Of a DNA stretch of 57,119 bases, positions 46,261 to 53,013 are shown in pieces. The position numbers were made by a program, and so were the translations under genes. The stretch lies in NCBI GenBank assembly GCA_964247745.1, contig CAXTVT010000012.1, forward strand, positions 1-57,119. The letters run 5' to 3'. The notes under the pieces are model-generated. The model did no database searches. It was not told where the DNA came from and was given only the letters and a program-made list of their open reading frames with translations. This DNA is from RH-AL1 sp964247745. GTDB taxonomy: Bacteria > Pseudomonadota > Alphaproteobacteria > Rhizobiales > Beijerinckiaceae. The number at the start of each line of letters is the position of its first letter. The first letter of the stretch is position 1.

Positions 46261-46363
46261 TGTCAGCGAACGCGGCATTGGCAGGGTCGCGTGTCGCGGT
46301 ACGCTGACATGGGCCCGTGTTTTTGTCGCGGTACCCTGACATTGGCAGGCCGAAATGTCAGGG
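46261..46363. repeat. Cluster of TGTCAG-type repeats (possible IS end remnant or operator array)
   Basis: Two copies of an 18-base sequence occur at 46292-46309 (TGTCGCGGTACGCTGACA) and 46324-46341 (TGTCGCGGTACCCTGACA). A related inverted piece begins at 46261 (TGTCAGCGAACGCGGCA), and TGTCAGGG is found at 46358. Such runs of a short repeat ending in TGTCAG are like the multi-repeat ends of IS21-type elements. No transposase gene is next to it. It lies in the 513-bp gap between paoA and purA. Confidence 0.55.
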
Positions 46364-46407
46364 CTCGACGATGCGGCGCCTTTAGGTATCGTAGCCGGAG
46401 CAGCGAG

Positions 46408-46436
46408 TTGACGTCGGTCTGAGTACCGCATACTCT
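46408..46436 (+). promoter_or_regulatory. Sigma-70-like promoter upstream of purA
   Basis: A -35 box TTGACG (46408-46413), a 17-base spacer and a -10 box TACTCT (46431-46436) give a good housekeeping promoter. A start near 46443 is expected. The transcript would first meet the hairpin terminator at 46502-46531, about 90 bases later, before purA. Confidence 0.55.
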
Positions 46437-46501
46437 TTGCCGCTGCAAGAGGCCGATCGCCTTGCCTCCGTTTGGGCAAGGGGCTAGGCGTCGCGGGCAA
46501 G

Positions 46502-46531
46502 AGGCCCCGGCGCGTTGTGCCGGGGCCTTTC
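46502..46531 (+). terminator. Terminator-like hairpin in the purA leader
   Basis: A perfect 10-bp stem AGGCCCCGGC with GCCGGGGCCT (7-base loop) runs into TTTCCG. It stands 25 bp before the purA ATG with no upstream gene on this strand, so it either ends a small RNA or attenuates purA. Confidence 0.7.
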
Positions 46532-46555
46532 CGTTTGGTGGGACTTCGGGTCGGC

Positions 46556-47854
46556 ATGGCGAACGTGGTGGTGGTCGGCGCCCAGTGGGGCGACGAAGGC
46601 AAGGGCAAGATCGTCGACTGGCTGTCGCACGAGGCCGACGTGGTGGTGCGCTTCCAGGGCGGCCACAACGCCGGGCACACGCTGGTCATCGACGGCAAGG
46701 TGTTCAAGCTGGCGCTGCTGCCCTCGGGCATCGTGCGGCCGGGCAAGCTCTCGGTGATCGGCAACGGCGTGGTGGTCGACCCCGCCCATCTGATCGACGA
46801 GATCGCCAAGATCGAGGCGCAGGGCGTCGCGGTGACGCCGGACAACCTGCTGATCGCCGAGAACGTGACGCTGATCCTCGGCCTCCACCGCGAGCTCGAC
46901 GCCCACCGCGAAGGCGCGATGGCGGCGGCCGGCACCTCGATCGGCACCACCAAGCGCGGTATCGGGCCGGCCTACGAGGACAAGGTGGGGCGCCGCGCGA
47001 TCCGCCTTTCCGACCTCGCCGAGCCCGACACGCTCGACGAGAAGATCGCCCGGCTGCTGGCGCATCACGAGCCGCTGCGCCGCGGCCTCGGGCTTGAGCC
47101 GGTGACGGCCGCCTCGATCCGCGCCGAGCTGCTCGCCGTGGCGCCGAAGGTGCTGCCGTTCATGGGGCCGACCTGGGAACGGCTCGAGCGCCTGCGCCGC
47201 GAAGGCCGCCGCATCCTGTTCGAGGGCGCGCAGGGCGCGCTGCTCGACGTCGACCACGGCACCTATCCGTTCGTGACCTCGTCCAACACGGTGGCCGGCA
47301 ACGCCGCCACCGGCTCGGGCCTCGGGCCCAATGCCATCGGCTACGTGCTCGGGATCGCCAAGGCCTACACCACGCGGGTCGGCGGGGGACCGTTTCCCAC
47401 GGAACTGCACGACGACACCGGCAAGCTCATCGCCACGCGCGGCAAGGAGGTCGGCGTCAACACCGGCCGCCCACGACGCTGCGGCTGGTTCGATGCCGTG
47501 CTGGTGCGCCAGACGGTGCGGACCAGTGGCATCGACGGCATCGCGCTGACCAAGCTCGACATCCTGGACGGCTTCGAGACGCTCGAGGTCTGCACGCATT
47601 ATCTGCTCGATGGCCAGCGCGTCGACCGGCTGCCGGCGAGCCAGGCGGCGCAGGCGCGGGTGCAGCCGGTCTACGAGACGATCGAGGGCTGGAAGGGCAC
47701 CACCGCCGGCGCCCGCTCCTGGGCCGATCTGCCGGCGCAGGCGATCAAATACGTGCGTCGCGTCGAGGAGCTGATCGGCGCCCCGGTGGCGCTGCTGTCG
47801 ACGAGCCCCGAGCGCGAGGACACCATCCTGGTCCACGACCCGTTCCGCGATTGA
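46556..47854 (+). CDS. purA: Adenylosuccinate synthetase
   Basis: PurA (432 aa) joins aspartate to IMP with GTP, the first step to AMP. It opens with the family hallmark NVVVVGAQWGDEGKGKIVDW, with catalytic D13 and H41 (GGHNAGHT). Later motifs are GTSIGTTKRGIGPAYEDK, FEGAQGALLDVDHGTYPFVTSSN in part, and RPRRCGWFDAV. The length is typical. The ATG at 46556 puts the hallmark at residue 3; an upstream extension of 28 codons through the hairpin is not used. It may be controlled by the leader terminator. Confidence 0.98.
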   Translation: MANVVVVGAQWGDEGKGKIVDWLSHEADVVVRFQGGHNAGHTLVIDGKVFKLALLPSGIVRPGKLSVIGNGVVVDPAHLIDEIAKIEAQGVAVTPDNLLIAENVTLILGLHRELDAHREGAMAAAGTSIGTTKRGIGPAYEDKVGRRAIRLSDLAEPDTLDEKIARLLAHHEPLRRGLGLEPVTAASIRAELLAVAPKVLPFMGPTWERLERLRREGRRILFEGAQGALLDVDHGTYPFVTSSNTVAGNAATGSGLGPNAIGYVLGIAKAYTTRVGGGPFPTELHDDTGKLIATRGKEVGVNTGRPRRCGWFDAVLVRQTVRTSGIDGIALTKLDILDGFETLEVCTHYLLDGQRVDRLPASQAAQARVQPVYETIEGWKGTTAGARSWADLPAQAIKYVRRVEELIGAPVALLSTSPEREDTILVHDPFRD

Positions 47855-47863
47855 AGTCCGGTG

Positions 47864-47889
47864 CCGGGCGCCGATTGCGGCGCCTGGTT
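47864..47889 (+). terminator. Possible terminator after purA
   Basis: A 10-bp stem, CCGGGCGCCG with CGGCGCCTGG (one G-T pair, 4-base loop), begins 10 bp after the purA stop. The T-run that follows is short (TTAAC), so its strength is doubtful. Confidence 0.4.
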
Positions 47890-47936
47890 AACGCTGGCGG
47901 ATTGACGCTTCCCAGGGCAAATGCTCTGAAGCGCGC

Positions 47937-49385
47937 ATGGCCGAATACTATCCGCTGCTGGCGAAAGCCGTCGGGAGCCTCCCGAATTCGACGCCCGAGT
48001 CGCGGCGCGTCGTCTACGAGCGCGCGCGCAAGGCGCTGATCGGCCAGTTGCGGACGTTGCATCCCCCGGTTCCCGAGGAGGATATCGATCGCGAGTCCGT
48101 CGCGCTCGACCAAGCTGTCCAGCGGCTCGAAGGCGAGCTCGCCGATGGTGGCGTCCCCCCCGCGGCGGCGGCGCTCGTGGCACCTGCCTCTCCGCCACGC
48201 GCCGCGGCGCCGCCCGCGCCGCGCGCACGCCCGGCATCGGTGCTGCCCGAGGCGCCGCTTGCCGGGTCCAAGACGGCCGACACGCCGGCACCGCTGCTTC
48301 GCACGCGGCTGCCCACGCCCAGGCGCCCCGCGTCGGCGCAGCCGAATTCCGTTGCGCCGAACGAGTCGCTCGCCGAAAGCGGGGGCGCGCCTCCGCCGAC
48401 GTCCGTGGTGTTGCCGAGCGCGTCGCATGCCGAAGAGCTCGGCGCGTCGGGCGCTGGCCGCCCCGCGATCGATCCGAGCGAGCCGCCTCGGGTCCGCGGC
48501 GAGGTGCAGCGCCCAATCGCACCGCAGCCGCAGGGCGCCGGTGCGCCGAAGCGGCGCGTCTGGATCATGTTCGCGGGCATCGGCATCGTCGTCGTTCTCG
48601 TGGCAGCCGCGGCGTTCAAGCTGCGCGAAAGCCGCGAAACCGTGACGCGCCGCCCGGTCGCCGAGAAGACCACACCCGCCGACAGCGGCAAGATCGCCCA
48701 ACGCGTCGGCGGCGACACCGGCGAGGCCCAGCCCGCCGGCGGCCCGTCGCCGACCTCGTCCTCGCCCCCCGCGCCGGCCGTCCCGATCACCGCGGCGCCG
48801 CCTGCCGCCGACAATGCCGCGCCGAACAATCCCGAAGTTCCCGTCGCCTATCGCGCCGCTCTGCTGGTCGAAGCGCCCACCGAGACGAACAAGGTCAAGA
48901 CGTTCCTCGGCACCGTGACATGGAAGCTGACCAACGTCGGGAACGGCCCGTCGGAAGCCGTCGGCACCGCCGTCGAGGCCGACATCGAGCTGCCCGACGA
49001 CAAGATGAAGGCGACCGTCACCTTCGAGAAGAACACCGACGCGTCGCTGCCGGCCTCGCACACGGTGCGGGTCAGATTCTCGATGCAGTCCGGCAGCTTC
49101 ACCGGCGACGTCCAGCAGATCAGCGTGCCGCAGCTGCGCCAGGAGGACAGCCCGGGCGGCGACGCGCTGGCGGGCGTGACCGTGCCGGTGCTGCCGAACT
49201 CCTTCCTGATCGGGCTGTCGCCCGGTACGGCGGAGGCGATCAACCTGAAGCAGATCAAGGATCAGCAGTGGATCGACATCCCGATGCTGCTCTCCTCGGG
49301 CAAGATCGCCAAGCTGACCTTCGAGAAGGGCGACGCCGGCACACGCGACCTCAACGAGGCGATCGCGGCCTGGAGCAAGCCGTAG
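47937..49385 (+). CDS. Membrane-anchored protein of unknown function downstream of purA
   Basis: A 482-aa protein with three parts. The N-terminal 70 residues (MAEYYPLLAKAVGSLPNSTP onward) form a small helical cytosolic domain. Residues about 70-205 and 235-300 are Pro/Ala-rich low-complexity linkers around one transmembrane helix (WIMFAGIGIVVVLVAAAAF). The C-terminal domain of about 180 residues (YRAALLVEAPTETNKVKTF onward) looks beta-rich and periplasmic. I have seen such proteins next to purA in other Hyphomicrobiales, but know no function. No catalytic motif is visible. Confidence 0.8.
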   Translation: MAEYYPLLAKAVGSLPNSTPESRRVVYERARKALIGQLRTLHPPVPEEDIDRESVALDQAVQRLEGELADGGVPPAAAALVAPASPPRAAAPPAPRARPASVLPEAPLAGSKTADTPAPLLRTRLPTPRRPASAQPNSVAPNESLAESGGAPPPTSVVLPSASHAEELGASGAGRPAIDPSEPPRVRGEVQRPIAPQPQGAGAPKRRVWIMFAGIGIVVVLVAAAAFKLRESRETVTRRPVAEKTTPADSGKIAQRVGGDTGEAQPAGGPSPTSSSPPAPAVPITAAPPAADNAAPNNPEVPVAYRAALLVEAPTETNKVKTFLGTVTWKLTNVGNGPSEAVGTAVEADIELPDDKMKATVTFEKNTDASLPASHTVRVRFSMQSGSFTGDVQQISVPQLRQEDSPGGDALAGVTVPVLPNSFLIGLSPGTAEAINLKQIKDQQWIDIPMLLSSGKIAKLTFEKGDAGTRDLNEAIAAWSKP

Positions 49386-49454
49386 GACCGTGCGATCGCC
49401 CCCGCGCGGACGCGTCCCATCGACGGCGGGCGCGCGGTCGATGACAAGGCTGGC

Positions 49455-50075
49455 GTGACGACCTTCTTCACCGCCGACACCCATTTCGGACACGTCAAGC
49501 TGCTGCGCACGCGGCCGGCGTTCGCCACGATCGAGGCGCACGACGAGGCCATCGTCGCCCGCTGGAACGCGTGCGTCCGCCCCGACGACATCGTTTGGCA
49601 CCTCGGCGACGTCGTGCACGGCCCGAGCCGCGAACAATGCGGCGCGCTGTTCGCGCGGCTCAACGGCCGCAAGCGGCTGGTGGCCGGCAATCACGACACC
49701 AACCGTGTGCGAGAGTTGCCTTGGGATGGCCCCGTCGTCGAGAGCGAGCGCTTGACGCTCAAGGATAGCGCCGGGCGCGAGCACCGGCTCTTCCTCGCGC
49801 ATTACGCCCACCGCGCCTGGCCCGGCGTGTGGCGCGGCGTGCGGCACCTCTTCGGCCACACGCACGCCTCGCTGCCCGGCACCAGCCAATCCTGCGACGT
49901 CGGCGTCGACGCCTGGGATTATGCGCCGGCCAGCCTGGAGGCGGTGCTCGCCCGCCAGGATGCGACGCCGGACAAGCCGGAAGAGGTGGTGCGCTGGGAG
50001 GCGCACAAGGCGGCGCGGGAGCGTGTCGGCGAAAGCGCGGACGAGCGGACGAGCGCCGGCCAGCTCGCGCGCTGA
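49455..50075 (+). CDS. Calcineurin-like metallophosphoesterase
   Basis: A 206-aa predicted phosphoesterase. Metal-binding motifs in order are TADTHFGH (DxH), HLGDVVHG (GDxxxx), VAGNHDTN (GNHD), FLAHYAH and LFGHTHAS (GHxH). This is the short soluble family similar to YfcE-like or phage-type phosphoesterases. The start is GTG, and the usual N-terminal strand begins at residue 2. The substrate is not known. It precedes the Nudix gene by about 55 bp on the same strand. Confidence 0.92.
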   Translation: MTTFFTADTHFGHVKLLRTRPAFATIEAHDEAIVARWNACVRPDDIVWHLGDVVHGPSREQCGALFARLNGRKRLVAGNHDTNRVRELPWDGPVVESERLTLKDSAGREHRLFLAHYAHRAWPGVWRGVRHLFGHTHASLPGTSQSCDVGVDAWDYAPASLEAVLARQDATPDKPEEVVRWEAHKAARERVGESADERTSAGQLAR

Positions 50076-50130
50076 GCGTCGCCGCGGCGTTGGGATGGCG
50101 AAGCGCTTGGCCTCGCGTAAGCTCCGCCTC

Positions 50131-50586
50131 ATGCTCAAGACACGCGTCGCCCGGTTCGCATCGGCCCTCCACCATCGGCTGTGGCTGACGCGGGCGGTGA
50201 CTCTGGGGGTGCGGACCGTGGTGCTCGGCCCGCGCGGGATCTTCCTGGTGCGCCACGTTTACGTCGCGGGCTGGTACCTGCCTGGCGGCGGCGTCGACCG
50301 CGGCGAGTCGGCCGAGGCGGCGGCGGTGCGCGAGTTGCGGGAGGAGGGCGGCCTGAAGTGCCTCGGACGGCCGGCGCTGCACGGGCTCTACCGCAACGGA
50401 CGCCGTGACCACGTGGCCTGCTACGTGGTCCGAGACGTCGAGGTCGCAGGTCCGGCGACACACGCCTGGGAAATCGCCGAGGCCGGCTGGTTCGCATCCG
50501 ACGGGCTGCCCGAAGGCACGACGCCCGCCACGCGCGCGCGGATCATGGAGGTGCTGGGAAATCACGAGGCCGCGCCGGACTGGTAG
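50131..50586 (+). CDS. Nudix hydrolase
   Basis: A 151-aa pyrophosphohydrolase. The Nudix box is fully conserved: GGGVDRGESAEAAAVRELRE then EGG (G-x5-E-x7-REUxEExGU pattern). Before it, TLGVRTVVLGPRGIFLVRHVYVAGWYLP is the usual strand pair. Nudix enzymes clean up nucleoside diphosphate derivatives; the specific substrate is unknown. I chose the ATG at 50131, since relatives start about 25 residues before TLGVR; an ATG at 50095 would add 12 residues and has equally little ribosome-site support. Confidence 0.92.
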   Translation: MLKTRVARFASALHHRLWLTRAVTLGVRTVVLGPRGIFLVRHVYVAGWYLPGGGVDRGESAEAAAVRELREEGGLKCLGRPALHGLYRNGRRDHVACYVVRDVEVAGPATHAWEIAEAGWFASDGLPEGTTPATRARIMEVLGNHEAAPDW

Positions 50587-50621
50587 TTTGCCAAAGGCGA
50601 GGCGCGTGCTACGCGCCGCCC

Positions 50622-51134
50622 ATGGCTCGGCCCCCGTTCACGATGCGGCACCAGACCGCCGCGGACCAGCCCGCGATCGACCAGCTCAACGCCCGCGCCT
50701 TCGGCCCAGGCCGCTACGCGCGCTCGGCCTACCGTTTGCGCGAAGGCGTGCCGCCCGAGGCCTCGCTGTCCTTCGTGGCTTGCGTCGGCCCGCTGCTGGT
50801 CGGCTCGAACATCATGACGAAGATCCGCTGCGGCGCGATGCCGGCGCTGCTGCTGGGGCCGCTGACGGTCGAGCCGGCGTTCCAGAAAGCCGGCATCGGG
50901 GAGGCCCTCATGAACCGTTCCCTGCACGCGTCGCAGGAGACCGGGCACGCGCTCGTGCTGCTCGTCGGCGACCTGCTGTACTACGGCCGCTGCGGGTTCA
51001 ACCGCGTGCCCGAAGGGCTCATCGCCTTCGTCGGCCCGGTCGATCCGGGCCGACTGCTTTATCGCGAGCTGGTTCCGGGCGCGCTTGGGGCGGCCGCGGG
51101 TCGGGTGCGGCGATCGTTCCCGGAGTGTGGCTAG
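50622..51134 (+). CDS. GNAT family N-acetyltransferase (YhbS-like)
   Basis: A 170-aa acetyltransferase. It has MTKIRCGAMPALLLGPLTVEPAFQKAGIGEALM, in which LGPLTVEPAFQKAGIG is the acetyl-CoA-binding motif A of the YhbS-like group, then ALVLLVGDLLYYGRCGF, motif B. The target is unknown. It starts 35 bp after the Nudix gene on the same strand. The C-terminus ends soon after an arginine-rich helix. Confidence 0.9.
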   Translation: MARPPFTMRHQTAADQPAIDQLNARAFGPGRYARSAYRLREGVPPEASLSFVACVGPLLVGSNIMTKIRCGAMPALLLGPLTVEPAFQKAGIGEALMNRSLHASQETGHALVLLVGDLLYYGRCGFNRVPEGLIAFVGPVDPGRLLYRELVPGALGAAAGRVRRSFPECG

Positions 51135-51171
51135 GAACCGAACGAAGCGAGTCTCCGCCTCGACGACCGTT

Positions 51172-51384
51172 CTATTTGCGTGGGCCCGTGCCCGGCGTCT
51201 TGTCGAGGCCGCCTGCAGCGTTGGTGCCGTTCATCGTGTCGCCTTCGATTGTGGTGTCGGCGAGCGAATCCTCGAGATCGTCCGGCGTCTGGCCGGCCCG
51301 CGTCACGCCGTTGCCGCCGCCGATCATGGGGTTGCCCTTCAAGTCGGCGTCCGTGGGAATGGTGGTCTTGGGCTGCTTGCTCAT
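51172..51384 (-). CDS. Small hydrophilic protein of unknown function
   Basis: A 70-aa protein without hydrophobic segments or cysteines, rich in Gly, Asp, Asn, Thr and Pro (KGNPMIGGGNGVTRAGQTPD, GDTMNGTNAAGGLDKTPGTG). It is likely disordered. It has a clear ribosome site AAGGAG seven bases before the ATG, which supports it as a gene. The make-up resembles small stress-related hydrophilic proteins, but no family was recognised. It is convergent with the acetyltransferase gene and lies 63 bp downstream of the DUF2252 gene. Confidence 0.6.
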   Translation of the reverse strand: MSKQPKTTIPTDADLKGNPMIGGGNGVTRAGQTPDDLEDSLADTTIEGDTMNGTNAAGGLDKTPGTGPRK

Positions 51385-51447
51385 GACGGGCTCCTTGGTC
51401 AGGAGCCCGTCAATGGCGCGCCGGCATCGCTGTTCCCGTGCGCGGCG

Positions 51448-52839
51448 CTACGCCGCCTTCTTCTCGGGCTGGGCGGCCGGGACGAGGGCCGAGGTCGAGA
51501 GCTTGGTGTGGTCGAGCACGGTCTGACTGGCGTAGCTCATCGCGAAGCTCGCCAGCGCGTCGTCGAGCACCTCCGACTTGCCGACGTACCCGGTGATCAT
51601 CTGCGGATCACCGGTGCGGGCGTGAGCACGGGCCAGGGTGCGACCGCAGAGCGTGGCATAGGCCGGCAGCGCCTTGCCCTGGATCGCCTCGGCGATCGAG
51701 CCGAGGCGGCGGTTCTTGAGCTGGCGCAGGTAGAACTGGCGGCCGGACTCGTCCTGCGTCCAGCCGAGGAACACGTCGCTTGCCGCCTGCATGGCGCGCT
51801 GGCCGTCGACCACGCGCTTGCCGCCGTGGCTCGCCGGCGTCGCATCCTGCGCGAACCCGGTTACGGCGCTGGCGCCGGCTTGCTTCAACTGCAGGACGAG
51901 TTGGTCGCCGTCGGCGCTCAGCATCAGCCCGATGGCGCAGAAGGTGCCGACGCTGCCGACGCCCACGACCTTGAAGGCGGTGTCGGCCAGCCGGTAATGG
52001 TCGAGCAGCATGGCCCGCTCGGGCAGCAGCGTCGCCTTGTAGCGCTCGTAGGTGTCGTGGGACAGCACGTGGCCGACGGGCTGGCCGTCGGGCAGCACGT
52101 GGAAGATCGTCGGCGGCTTGTCGGCGAAATGCGGCGCGCCGTCGGCGCCGGTCTCCAGCTTGGGGCTCTCGCTCGACGCCTTGCCCTTGGTCTCGGCCTT
52201 GAGCATCGTCGCCAGGATCTCCGTCTCGAGCGAGGCGTCGCCGAGCCCCTCGACCTGCGCCTTGAGATCCATGCGGGTCTGCCAGACCTCGAGCGGCGAA
52301 CGCTCTGCGAGGTCGCTCATGAAGTCGCGATAGGCCTTCGAGGTCGCGGCGGCGTAGGCCTGCGCCTTCTTGTCGGGCAGGCCGGCGTTCTGCGCCGCCA
52401 CCGCGACCGAGGCGACGAGACGCTTGAGGTCGACGATGAAGTCGACGCCCGGGCAGGTCTCGTCGAAATCATTGATGTCGAACAGCACGTCGCCCTCCGG
52501 CGAGGAGAAGGCGCCGAAATTCATGAGATGGGCATCGCCGCAGGCCTGGACCGGCAGGCCGATGCGCGGGGCCGATTGCAGATCGTGCGCCATCAGCGCC
52601 GCCGCCCCGCGATAGAAGGTGAAGGGAGAGGCGTTCATGCGCTTGTAGCGCTCGGGCACGAGGGAAGGCACGCGATCCGCGTCGCCGGCCTGCAGGATCG
52701 GCAACGGGTCGCGGTGCGGTTCGACCGTGAAGTCGGCGTGGCTCTCACGGGTGACCACTGCGCGCAAGGCCTTGCCGGCGGCTTGGCGCTGCTCGCGGGT
52801 CATGTGGTGGGAAGCATCGGCGAGGGGCGCGTCGGTCAC
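51448..52839 (-). CDS. DUF2252 family protein
   Basis: A 463-aa cytosolic protein of the DUF2252 family, which has a kinase-like (aminoglycoside phosphotransferase-like) fold. Family motifs are SPFTFYRGAAALMAHDL, VQACGDAHLMNFG (like a catalytic HxxN loop) and VLFDINDFDETCPG (like a DFD metal site). The later part has VVGVGSVGTFCAIGLM and FYLRQLKNRRLG. The function is unknown. The ATG has GGAGATC upstream. A 174-bp gap to the next gene upstream has no feature I could see. Confidence 0.9.
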   Translation of the reverse strand: MTDAPLADASHHMTREQRQAAGKALRAVVTRESHADFTVEPHRDPLPILQAGDADRVPSLVPERYKRMNASPFTFYRGAAALMAHDLQSAPRIGLPVQACGDAHLMNFGAFSSPEGDVLFDINDFDETCPGVDFIVDLKRLVASVAVAAQNAGLPDKKAQAYAAATSKAYRDFMSDLAERSPLEVWQTRMDLKAQVEGLGDASLETEILATMLKAETKGKASSESPKLETGADGAPHFADKPPTIFHVLPDGQPVGHVLSHDTYERYKATLLPERAMLLDHYRLADTAFKVVGVGSVGTFCAIGLMLSADGDQLVLQLKQAGASAVTGFAQDATPASHGGKRVVDGQRAMQAASDVFLGWTQDESGRQFYLRQLKNRRLGSIAEAIQGKALPAYATLCGRTLARAHARTGDPQMITGYVGKSEVLDDALASFAMSYASQTVLDHTKLSTSALVPAAQPEKKAA

Positions 52840-53013
52840 GGCGATCTCCTTTGTATGACGCCAATTTCACAAGGCGTGTCATGGGTTTGTCATATTTGGG
52901 AAGGAAACGGCCTGAGGCTGGAATCGATCCATCTGCTGTGGACCGATCGCGCGTCATCGACAGTTGGCAGCGGCCGGAACGGCAAACCGTCCACTGCGCA
53001 GCCCGCGGCGGTC

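Noticed and set aside
50095..50130. Longer start of the Nudix hydrolase
   Set aside because: Relatives begin close to the internal ATG, and neither site has a clear ribosome signal, so the shorter form was preferred.
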